DNA of 51,576 bases from assembly GCA_964617875.1 (NCBI GenBank), contig CAZUAI010000035.1, positions 1 through 51,576 on the forward strand. The letters are read 5' to 3'. A program made the translations under genes and the position numbers. The notes under the pieces were generated by a model, which saw only the letters and a program-made list of their open reading frames with translations, had not been told where the DNA came from and ran no database searches. Below, piece after piece: positions 1 through 7,219 of the stretch; position 1 is the stretch's first letter; every line of letters starts with the position of its first letter. The stretch comes from CAZMVY01 sp964617875 (lineage in GTDB: Bacteria > Planctomycetota > Phycisphaerae > UBA1845 > PWPN01).

Positions 1-74
1 CCAACGCCGATTCTCGCTCGCGATTTCCATCGCCGTGCGAAGGTTGGGCTAACCCGCGTGGCCGCAAAGGCTTA

Positions 75-103
75 TTGACAGGGGAAACGCCCGGGGATAT
101 CGT
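75..103 (+). promoter_or_regulatory. Sigma-70-like promoter for the ThuA gene
   Basis: TTGACA (75-80), 17-bp spacer, TATCGT (98-103). The -35 is a perfect consensus match. It predicts a transcript start near 110 and a leader of about 65 nt before the chosen start at 176. It was found by eye, not by a scored scan. Confidence 0.55.
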
Positions 104-175
104 GCGAGGCGACGATGACTCGGGCCGGTGCGTGCCGTGAGTCGCGCGGCCCGATCGCTTGAGGCGGAACAGACC

Positions 176-1024
176 ATGCTCATGACGATCCTTCCGTGCG
201 TGTTCGTGCTGGTGTTGACGCTCGGGGCGGCCCCCGGCCACGCCGCCGAAAAGAAGGTCCTCGTCTACACGCGGAACTACACGCCGGACGGCAAGGGCTA
301 CGTCCACGACAACATCAAGGCCAGTGCCGAGGCCATCCGCAAACTCGGCAAGGAGAACGGCTTCGGCGTGGATGTCTCCGACGATCCGAAGGTCTTCACC
401 GACGAGAACCTCAGGCAGTACAAGGCCCTCGTCTTCTCGAACAGCAACAACGAGGCATTCGCGACCGACGAGCAGCGGGCCGCCTTCCGGCGATACATCC
501 AGGCCGGCGGCGGCTTCGTCGGCATCCACTCGGCCTCCGGCTCCGAGCGCAAGTGGGAGTACTACCAGGCGGTCCTCGGCGCCAGGTTCAATCGCCATCC
601 GAAGCAGCAGCCGTTCACCGTCCGCGTCGTGGACCCCGGGCACCCGGCCACCGCCGATCTGCCCGCGACGTTTACCTGGGGCCCCGACGAGTGCTACTAC
701 CACGACAACTTCAACAAGGACATCAAGCCGCTGCTCGTCGTCGATCCGACAAAGCTCGACGACCCCAGGAAAGACGTCTACCCCGGCAAGCGGTTCGGCG
801 ACGCCATGCCCATTGCCTGGTACCACACGTACGACGGCGGGCGGGAGTTCTACACCGCCCTCGGCCACAACATCCCGCAGTACCAGGACCCGCTCCTGAC
901 CAGACACATCCTGGGCGGCATCCTCTGGGCCATGGGCGAAAGACCGTACCCGACATCCGCGGGTACGGTCGCCGCCTCGCGCGAGGCCGGGCACGCCCAG
1001 AGCCGGCCCGCGACGCCGCGATAG
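176..1024 (+). CDS. ThuA-like domain protein, exported
   Basis: About 282 aa. An N-terminal hydrophobic signal segment ends in GHAAEKK. A ThuA/trehalose-utilisation fold follows, of the class I glutamine-amidotransferase-like superfamily: a first strand VLVYTRNYT, a central GGGFVGIHSASGSE and a WEYYQAVLGARFNRHP stretch typical of the family. The family is common in planctomycetes next to sugar oxidoreductases, and its chemistry is poorly defined. The ATG at 176 is chosen over an in-frame GTG at 128 because the signal peptide begins there and GAGGCGG lies just upstream. A family member, Gfo/Idh/MocA, follows on the same strand after about 220 nt with its own promoter. Family call is firm; substrate is unknown. 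Confidence 0.85.
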   Translation: MLMTILPCVFVLVLTLGAAPGHAAEKKVLVYTRNYTPDGKGYVHDNIKASAEAIRKLGKENGFGVDVSDDPKVFTDENLRQYKALVFSNSNNEAFATDEQRAAFRRYIQAGGGFVGIHSASGSERKWEYYQAVLGARFNRHPKQQPFTVRVVDPGHPATADLPATFTWGPDECYYHDNFNKDIKPLLVVDPTKLDDPRKDVYPGKRFGDAMPIAWYHTYDGGREFYTALGHNIPQYQDPLLTRHILGGILWAMGERPYPTSAGTVAASREAGHAQSRPATPR

Positions 1025-1193
1025 CCTGACGCACACCCGGCGGTCCCATCGTGGGTGCCGCAAGGACGCCGAACACGTGCCCGATGTTGGCGCTCCGGGT
1101 CGCGGTCGCCGTCATGGCGGCCTCTTCGGCTTCGACGGTTGAACGACGGCCGCGGGCGTGACACAGCTCTCCAGAGGCAGACGCCGGGTCTCA

Positions 1194-1222
1194 TTGCGTC
1201 GGCGGGGCCGGCGGGGTAGGCT
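1194..1222 (+). promoter_or_regulatory. Probable promoter for the first oxidoreductase chain
   Basis: TTGCGT (1194-1199), 17-bp spacer, TAGGCT (1217-1222), followed by AAGGAG (1232-1237) and the ATG at 1244. The predicted transcript start, near 1229, leaves a short leader. Confidence 0.4.
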
Positions 1223-1243
1223 GCGTGGAACAAGGAGATCCCG

Positions 1244-2737
1244 ATGACGTCCGACCACCGCCCGAACAGACAACGGCCCACGGGCAGCCGACAACGAACC
1301 ACAAACCACGAACCACAGACAACGCGCCGCCGGTTTCTGAAGGGCACGCTGGCCGCCGGAGCCGCCGCGGGCATTGGCTTCCCGACGATCGTCCCCTCGA
1401 CGGTCTTCGCCAGCCCCTCGCCGAACGAGATGATCCAGGTCGCGCAGATCGGCTGCGGCCGGATCGCCCGGGAGTTCGAGTTCCCGGGCATCCTCAAGCA
1501 CCACAGGATCGCGCGGTTTGTCGCCGTCTGCGATCTCGATTCGGTCCGGCTGGCCGACGCCCAAAAGCTGCTCGAGTCGGCCTACGCCAAGAGCATCGAG
1601 AAGCAGGTGAGCATCAAGACGCACGGCAACTACCGCGAGATGCTCGAGGACAAAACCATCGACGCCGTCTGCATCAGCACGCCCGACCACTGGCACGCCC
1701 TGCCGACGATCGAGGCCGCCCTGGCCGGCAAGGACGTCTACCTGCAGAAGCCCGCATCGCTGACGATCAGGGAAGGCCGTCAGATGGCCGACACGATCCG
1801 GAGGACCAGGCGCATCTTTCAGCAGGGCAGCCAGCAGCGATCCAGCCCGCAGTTCCTCAGAGCCTGCGAGCTGGTCCGCAACGGCGTCATCGGCAAGGTC
1901 CGGGAGGTCTTCATCGGCCTGCCGGTCGATCCTTCCGGCGGCAGGCCGGACGAGATGCCCGTGCCGGAGAACCTCGACTACGACATGTGGCTCGGCTCGA
2001 CGCCGGCCGTCTACTACACCGAGGACCGCGTCCACCCGCAGGCCCCCGAGGCCAGGGCGCGCTACGGCCGTCCCGGCTGGCTCCGCTGCGAGCAGTTCGG
2101 CGCGGGGATGATCACCGGCTGGGGCGCCCACCACTTCGACATCGCGCACTGGGGCATGGGGACGGAATACACCGGCCCGATCGAGGTCGAGGCCAGGGCG
2201 GAGTTCCCCAAGACGGGCCTGTGGAACGTGCACGGCCCGTACGAGGTCACCGCCCGGTATGCCAATGGCGTGATCATGCACATCAGCGACAAGCTGCCGA
2301 ACGGCGTCCGGTTCGTCGGCGAAAACGGCCGGTGGATCTTCGTCTCCCGCGGCGCCACGCGAACGACGAGCAGCGATCCGACGGCCGGCGCCCCGATCCT
2401 CAAGGCGCTGGATGCAAGCGATCCGAAGCTTCTCGAATACGAGTTCAAGGACGGCGACATCCGGCTGCACCACAGCCCGAAGGACGATCACCACCTGGAC
2501 TGGCTCACGAGCATCCGGACGCGGAAGGACCCGGCCTGCCCGGCGGAGGTGGGGCACCGCTCCTGCTCCGCGTGCCTGGTCTCGCACACCGCCATGAAGC
2601 TCGGCCGCAAGGTCCGGTGGGACCCGGAGAAGGAGCGCTTCGGCGACGACGAGGCCAACGCCACGCTCGCCCGCCCGCAGCGTGACAAGTACAGCACCGA
2701 CGCGGTGCTCAAGAAGCACGGCCTCGGCGGTTCATGA
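1244..2737 (+). CDS. Gfo/Idh/MocA family oxidoreductase, Tat-exported
   Basis: 497 aa. A twin-arginine signal RRRFLKG (about residues 28-34) precedes an alanine-rich hydrophobic stretch, so export through Tat in folded form with bound cofactor is likely. The Rossmann part begins near residue 65 (VAQIGCGRIA). The usual EKP motif reads QKP (DVYLQKPASLT), keeping the lysine. The C-terminal domain has GAHHFDIAHWGMG and a CSAC-containing tail ending in a WDPEKERFGDDEAN stretch seen in planctomycete members. Expected reaction: NAD(P)-dependent oxidation or reduction of a sugar or sugar acid; the substrate cannot be told. AAGGAG lies 6 nt before the ATG. Its stop overlaps the next start as ATGA. Confidence 0.9.
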   Translation: MTSDHRPNRQRPTGSRQRTTNHEPQTTRRRFLKGTLAAGAAAGIGFPTIVPSTVFASPSPNEMIQVAQIGCGRIAREFEFPGILKHHRIARFVAVCDLDSVRLADAQKLLESAYAKSIEKQVSIKTHGNYREMLEDKTIDAVCISTPDHWHALPTIEAALAGKDVYLQKPASLTIREGRQMADTIRRTRRIFQQGSQQRSSPQFLRACELVRNGVIGKVREVFIGLPVDPSGGRPDEMPVPENLDYDMWLGSTPAVYYTEDRVHPQAPEARARYGRPGWLRCEQFGAGMITGWGAHHFDIAHWGMGTEYTGPIEVEARAEFPKTGLWNVHGPYEVTARYANGVIMHISDKLPNGVRFVGENGRWIFVSRGATRTTSSDPTAGAPILKALDASDPKLLEYEFKDGDIRLHHSPKDDHHLDWLTSIRTRKDPACPAEVGHRSCSACLVSHTAMKLGRKVRWDPEKERFGDDEANATLARPQRDKYSTDAVLKKHGLGGS

Positions 2738-3177
2738 CGAATGAGTCGGGTGCCATGAGAGTTGTGCTGGACACGAACGTGCTGGTGGCGGCGGCTCGTT
2801 CTCGACAGGGCGCGAGTTTCGCCCTCGTCCGTTCGATTCCGTCGCCGGCATTCCGCCACTGTCTTTCGGTGGGGCTCTATACGGAGTGGCAGGAGGTGTT
2901 GACTCGCCCGGAGAACCTCCCGCCGGGCCAGACGCCTGAGGATGCCCTGCGATTCCTGCGCTACCTCGCCAGCCAGGCACATCCGCAGGAAATCCATTTC
3001 CTGTGGCGGCCATTCCTGCCCGACGCCCACGACGATCTTGTCCTGGAATTGGCGTTTGCCGCCGGTTGCCGCTATATTATCACGCATAATGTGAAGGACT
3101 TTCACGGGTCGGAACAACTCGGCGTCACCGCGCTGCTTCCCCGTGAGTTCCTTCGTTTGATCCGAAGCGAACCATGA
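2734..3177 (+). CDS. PIN-domain toxin-like ribonuclease (COG1569 type)
   Basis: 147 aa. PIN-fold acidic residues are visible: the first Asp in VVLDTNVLV, a Glu in YTEWQEVL, the Asp pair in DAHDDLVLELA and a final Asp in HNVKDF. PIN proteins of this kind are Mg-dependent RNases, usually toxins of type II toxin-antitoxin pairs. The next gene encodes a ribbon-helix-helix-like protein and overlaps by ATGA, which fits a toxin-first TA operon. An internal ATG at 2755, directly before RVVLDTN, could be the true start; 2734 is kept because it overlaps the upstream stop as ATGA, suggesting translational coupling. Whether the pair is active is unknown. Confidence 0.82.
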   Translation: MTNESGAMRVVLDTNVLVAAARSRQGASFALVRSIPSPAFRHCLSVGLYTEWQEVLTRPENLPPGQTPEDALRFLRYLASQAHPQEIHFLWRPFLPDAHDDLVLELAFAAGCRYIITHNVKDFHGSEQLGVTALLPREFLRLIRSEP

Positions 3178-3413
3178 GCACGCTGACCATCCAACTGCCG
3201 GAGTCGCTGAAAAAGAGCATCGAGGCCCTCGCCGCGAAGGAGGGTTATTCCGTAAGCCAGTTCCTCGCCAGCGCTGCGGGCGAAAAGCTGGCCGTCATGC
3301 TGACGATGAATTATCTCCGCGCCGAGGCGGCTGCCGGACGCCGTGAGGATTTCGAGAGGTATCTGGCCGCCGTCCCCGACGTCGCACCACCGGAAAACGA
3401 CCGTCTTGAATGA
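3174..3413 (+). CDS. Ribbon-helix-helix (HicB/CopG-like) antitoxin
   Basis: 79 aa. It opens with a short strand TLTIQLPESLKKSIEALA, followed by KEGYSVSQFLASAAGEKL: the beta-helix-helix layout of RHH DNA-binding antitoxins such as HicB-type or CopG-like proteins. A charged C-terminal half (RREDFERYLAAVP) probably binds the PIN partner. It overlaps the PIN gene by ATGA at 3174 and the next frame by ATGA at 3410. The expected role is to neutralise the PIN RNase and autorepress the operon; no operator was identified. Confidence 0.72.
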   Translation: MSTLTIQLPESLKKSIEALAAKEGYSVSQFLASAAGEKLAVMLTMNYLRAEAAAGRREDFERYLAAVPDVAPPENDRLE

Positions 3414-3457
3414 GGGGTAGACCCGGCGCCGATCAACACTTGCGCGCGGAGAGTTCC

Positions 3458-5287
3458 ATGAAAACGGCGTTGGTGGCGGCCATGGCCGTCGTTTCCGGTC
3501 TGGCGGGTTCCGCAGGCGAAACGGAGCGCCCGACTCACATCCAACGGCCGGCGGCCGGGACGCCTCGCGTGCATGTTTCCACAGTCGGCCAAACCTGTTT
3601 TGACGTTTTCCGGCGAGAGGTCGAGGGCACCCGGCCGAAGGGATATCGACCGCGGCGCATCCTCACGCCACACAACACGCCGACACGGCTGGATGCGCAC
3701 GGAGGAATGTCGCTGGGCCAACTGCACGCGGCCGCCGCCGAGGAATCACGGCGCCGCGCCGGGAAGGAGACCGCCAGATCCTCGATGCCGGGCGAGTGGG
3801 ATCCCCCGGCCGCGCGTTTCGTTCGCGAGCGCCCGCAGGAGGCCCGCGAGGAGCATTGGGACGCCGACATGTTGGCGCGCAGCCACGGGGCGACGCCGGA
3901 ATCCAAGGATCAGAATCCAGAATCCAGGATGAAGACAGTTCGCCTGATCACAGTCGATCCGGGACATTATCACGCTTCGCTGGTGCAGAAGAGGATGTAC
4001 GACCAGGTTGACCCGGTCGTTCACGTCTACGCCCCCGCCGGCCCCGATCTCGATGCGCACCTGAAGAGGATCGAACTCTTCAACACCCGCGCCGACGACC
4101 CGACCCGGTGGATTGAGAAGGTCTACACCGGTCCCGACTACTTCGAACGGATGCTCGAGGAAAAGCCCGGCAACCTCGTCATCCTCGCCGGCAATAACAC
4201 GCGGAAGACACAGTACATCCTCGGCTGCGTGAAGGCCGGGCTGAACGTCCTGGCCGACAAGCCGATGGCGATCGACCCCGCTCAGTACGAGCTGCTGCTG
4301 GAGGCGTTCCGGATCGCCGGGGAGAAGCGCGTCCTCCTCTACGACATCATGACCGAGCGGTACGAGATCGCGACGATCCTGCAGCGCGAGCTGTCGATGG
4401 CCCCCGAGGTCTTCGGGACGCTGGAGAAGGGCACGGTCGAGCAGCCCGCCGTCACCAAGGAGAGCGTCCACCACTTCAGCAAGCTCGTCGCCGGCAAGCC
4501 GCTCATCCGCCCCGCGTGGTTCTTCGACGTGAAGCAGGAAGGCGAGGGCATCGTCGATGTCGCCACGCACCTGGTGGACCTGGTCCAGTGGGAGTGCTTC
4601 CCCGAACAGGTCCTCAGGCCGGACGACGTCCGGATCCTCTCCGCGCGGCGGTGGAGCACGCCCGTCACGCTCGCGCAGTTCCAGAAGACCACCCACTGCG
4701 ACCGGTTCCCCGACTTTCTCACGAAAGACGTCAAGGACGGCGTGCTGCACGTCTACGGCAACGGCGAGATCAACTACACGCTGCGGGGCCACGTCGCAAA
4801 GGTCTCGGTCGTCTGGAACTACGAGGCCCCGCCCGGCGCGGAGGACACCCACTACTCGATCATGCGCGGCAGCCGGGCCGACCTGATCATCCGGCAGGGC
4901 AGGGAGCAACGCTATCAGCCGACGTTGTACGTGGACAACAAGTCGGGCGATGACGAGGCTTTCGACCGCAGGCTGCGGGCCGCGATCGACCGGATCAACG
5001 CCCGATACGCCGGCGTGACGGTCAAACGTGCAGAGGGGGCGGTTTCGCCGCGCGAGCGGCAGGTTCGCCCGCCCGCTGAGGCTGCCGGCGCCGGCCCGAT
5101 CCGGCCGGCGACAGGCTGGGAAATCGTCATCCCCGACGCGCTGAAGGCCAGCCACGAGCAGCACTTTGTCCAGGTCACGGACAAGTTTCTCGGATTCCTT
5201 GCCGCAGGCGCGATGCCCCGCTGGGAGGTCCCCAACATGATCGTCAAGTACCATACGATCATGGAAGCATACAAGGCAAGCCGGTAG
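3458..5287 (+). CDS. Gfo/Idh/MocA-type oxidoreductase with Oxidoreduct_C-like domain
   Basis: 609 aa from the ATG at 3458, which has GGAGAG just upstream and starts a signal-like segment (MKTALVAAMAVVSGLAGSAG). The recognisable enzyme begins only at about residue 158 (MKTVRLITVDPGHYHASLVQ) and matches the putative oxidoreductase family with a C-terminal Oxidoreduct_C-like domain: VVHVYAPAGPD, ILAGNN, then LADKPMAID with the conserved Lys. Between signal and enzyme lie about 135 residues of low-complexity, Arg-rich sequence that I do not recognise, ending in a heptamer tandem repeat (3899-3933). An in-frame ATG at 3410 overlaps the antitoxin stop; an ATG at 3929 would give only the enzyme but has no spaced ribosome-binding site. 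Family call is firm, N-terminus uncertain. Confidence 0.8.
   Translation: MKTALVAAMAVVSGLAGSAGETERPTHIQRPAAGTPRVHVSTVGQTCFDVFRREVEGTRPKGYRPRRILTPHNTPTRLDAHGGMSLGQLHAAAAEESRRRAGKETARSSMPGEWDPPAARFVRERPQEAREEHWDADMLARSHGATPESKDQNPESRMKTVRLITVDPGHYHASLVQKRMYDQVDPVVHVYAPAGPDLDAHLKRIELFNTRADDPTRWIEKVYTGPDYFERMLEEKPGNLVILAGNNTRKTQYILGCVKAGLNVLADKPMAIDPAQYELLLEAFRIAGEKRVLLYDIMTERYEIATILQRELSMAPEVFGTLEKGTVEQPAVTKESVHHFSKLVAGKPLIRPAWFFDVKQEGEGIVDVATHLVDLVQWECFPEQVLRPDDVRILSARRWSTPVTLAQFQKTTHCDRFPDFLTKDVKDGVLHVYGNGEINYTLRGHVAKVSVVWNYEAPPGAEDTHYSIMRGSRADLIIRQGREQRYQPTLYVDNKSGDDEAFDRRLRAAIDRINARYAGVTVKRAEGAVSPRERQVRPPAEAAGAGPIRPATGWEIVIPDALKASHEQHFVQVTDKFLGFLAAGAMPRWEVPNMIVKYHTIMEAYKASR
3899..3933 (+). 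repeat. Heptamer tandem array (GAATCCA type)
   Basis: Five 7-bp units in register: GAATCCA, AGGATCA, GAATCCA, GAATCCA, GGATGAA. The last unit contains an ATG at 3929 that opens the conserved oxidoreductase domain. A 7-bp period is not a codon multiple, so this does not look like a protein-level repeat. Confidence 0.6.
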
Positions 5288-5529
5288 ACTGTACGGGCGA
5301 GCAGGCCGCAATGGACCACGACATGGAACGGAAGCACCTGAAGCGTTCGGCCCAGGCCCCCACGCGTCCGCGCCGCGGGGATGGGCAGCCGCGTCTCGGC
5401 AACCCTTCGCCGGCCCGTGGCGGATCGGGCCGAAGGGCTGCGCGAAGACCGCCTGATTCAGGAAGAGGACACGCCGACGGAAACCGACCGCTGTCCGTCC
5501 GGGCCTGCCCGTCGGCACATGGAGCTGAC

Positions 5530-6267
5530 ATGATCGCACGCACCGGCGTATTCGCGACGACGCTGTTCTTGACCACCGCGCTGCTCGCCGCCCCACGTGC
5601 GACCGCCCCGACGCGTCCGGCGGCACAAAGCCGGCCGGCCCTGACGACGAAACCGTCCGGAGCCCGCGAGCACAACTTCGCCCGATGGGAAAAGGACATC
5701 GCCGCGTTCGAGGCCGCGGACCGTGCTCAGCCCCCGCGCAAGGGCGGCATCCTCTTCATCGGCTCGTCGACCATCCGCCGCTGGACGACGCTCGAGCGGG
5801 ACTTTCCCGACTGTCACGTGATCAACCGCGGGTTCGGCGGGTCGGAAATCGTGGACTCGACGCACTTTGCCGAGCGGATCATCTTTCCGTACGAGCCGCG
5901 GATGATCGTCCTTCGCGCCGGCGGCAACGACATCCACGCCGGCAAGTCGGCCGAGCAGGTCTTTGCCGACTACAAGGCGTTCGTTGAAAAGGTGCACGAC
6001 CGCCTGCCGCAGACGCGCATCGCGTACATCTCGACCAACCCGACGCCCGCCCGCTGGGCCGAGCGCGACGCCAGCAAGGCGCTCAACGCCATGATCGAAC
6101 GGTACACGCGCCGGCGGCCGTACCTGAAGTACATTCACACGGACGACATGGTCGTGGGCCCGGACGGCCGGCCGCGTCCGGAGCTGTTCGTCGCGGACGG
6201 ACTGCACTTCAGTCCCGAGGGCTATCGCCTGCTCGCCGACCGTGTGCGACCGTTCCTGAAAGACTGA
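5530..6267 (+). CDS. SGNH/GDSL-type hydrolase, exported
   Basis: 245 aa. A signal peptide (TTLFLTTALLAAPRA) is followed by SGNH blocks: block I ILFIGSSTIRRW with the nucleophile Ser, block II Gly in NRGFGGSE, block III Asn in RAGGNDIHAG, and block V D-x-x-H in VADGLHFSPEGY. Members hydrolyse esters, often carbohydrate acetyl esters or lipids; the substrate cannot be told. GGAG five bases before the ATG at 5530 decides the start over an upstream in-frame start at 5311. The preceding 240 nt show no convincing gene. It converges on the reverse-strand gene ending at 6325, with a palindrome between. Confidence 0.85.
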   Translation: MIARTGVFATTLFLTTALLAAPRATAPTRPAAQSRPALTTKPSGAREHNFARWEKDIAAFEAADRAQPPRKGGILFIGSSTIRRWTTLERDFPDCHVINRGFGGSEIVDSTHFAERIIFPYEPRMIVLRAGGNDIHAGKSAEQVFADYKAFVEKVHDRLPQTRIAYISTNPTPARWAERDASKALNAMIERYTRRRPYLKYIHTDDMVVGPDGRPRPELFVADGLHFSPEGYRLLADRVRPFLKD

Positions 6268-6302
6268 GCACGAACGCGAACGGGGCACGATCCGCCGCGC
6301 GG

Positions 6303-6321
6303 CACGGGCATCGTGCCCGTG
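6303..6321. repeat. GGGCA-N3-TGCCC palindrome between convergent genes
   Basis: CACGGGCA, TCG, TGCCCGTG: an 8-bp perfect stem with a 3-nt loop. A related palindrome lies at 15210-15222, also between convergent genes. It could act as a bidirectional transcription stop or a 3'-end stabiliser; there is no T-run. Confidence 0.55.
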
Positions 6322-6324
6322 GCA

Positions 6325-7053
6325 TCACGGCCCGGCGGGCGGCGCCGCGGCTCCGTCATCGTGGCCGCCGTGTGCATACCGGCGCTGGTACAGTTCGGGA
6401 TCGTAGGGCGCGCGTCGGCCCGGGCACATCTCGCGCGGACAGAGCCGGCAGTTCTCGTACTGGATCTCGGTGGGGAACCGCAGGCCCGAGACGCTCTTGA
6501 TCGGAACCATCAGCAGGCTCTCGGTCAGTTCGACGCCGATCGCCGCGCGCGGATCGCCGAGCAGGCGGAACAGCAGACGCTGCTGTTCCAGAGGCCAGTC
6601 GGGCAGCGAGCCCGGATTCATCACGGCCGTGTGACGCAACCCATACCGCTGGACGAGGTGCTCCTCGAGGGCCTCCCAGGCGCAGCGCAACGCCTCTTCC
6701 ATGATGACGTCCGCCCAGAACCGCTCGAGCAGATCCTCGACGGGCTTCGACCATGCTTCGAGTTCGACGCCGCACGTCGCAACGAATGGAAAGACGCGAT
6801 GGACCTCGCCCAGGTTCACGCGAAGCACGCGGCTGGTCAGCGTGACGCCATCGACGATGACGGTGTCGTCGCCCTTCGATTCGACACAGGCGAGACGGTA
6901 CAGGGCTTTCGGGCGCGCGATCGCCGATGCCTCCTGCGCCAGCCGGGTGAAGCGCTCCCCATACTCGTCTCGCCCGTCGAGCCGCAGCTTGCCCCGCAAG
7001 CCCGTGATGTCGAGGTTGCACGCGATGTCACTCAGGCAGACGGAATCCGTCAT
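6325..7053 (-). CDS. Vitamin B12-dependent methionine synthase activation-like protein
   Basis: 242 aa. It resembles stand-alone proteins related to the MetH reactivation (AdoMet-binding) domain: VFPFVATCGVELEAWS, MNPGSLPDWPLEQQRLLFRL and a cysteine-bearing end CRLCPREMCPGRRAPYD. Stand-alone versions often occur with corrinoid methyltransferase systems, where they may help reductive reactivation of the cobalt centre. No MetH or corrinoid protein is adjacent. ATG at 7053 on the reverse strand, divergent from the BatA gene 166 nt away. The assignment rests on remembered motif patterns, so moderate confidence. Confidence 0.65.
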   Translation of the reverse strand: MTDSVCLSDIACNLDITGLRGKLRLDGRDEYGERFTRLAQEASAIARPKALYRLACVESKGDDTVIVDGVTLTSRVLRVNLGEVHRVFPFVATCGVELEAWSKPVEDLLERFWADVIMEEALRCAWEALEEHLVQRYGLRHTAVMNPGSLPDWPLEQQRLLFRLLGDPRAAIGVELTESLLMVPIKSVSGLRFPTEIQYENCRLCPREMCPGRRAPYDPELYQRRYAHGGHDDGAAAPPAGP

Positions 7054-7207
7054 TGTTGGTCCCTCGCACCCCTTCGGACCAGTATATCGAACCAGCCGCG
7101 GAGAACGAAGCCGGAGGATGGTCCTGTCGCCCGTTTGCCTGCCCGATCACGCCGCGTCGTGGCCGTGCTCACGCCGTCGCCGCGTGCCCTTGCCGCGCCC
7201 CGACCGG

Positions 7208-7213
7208 TATAAT
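7208..7213 (+). promoter_or_regulatory. TATAAT -10 box six bases before the BatA start
   Basis: A perfect TATAAT (7208-7213) is followed by six bases and then the ATG at 7220. A transcript start at the normal distance would fall on the A of the ATG, giving a leaderless mRNA. The -35 region is poor. Confidence 0.45.
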
Positions 7214-7219
7214 GTCCGC

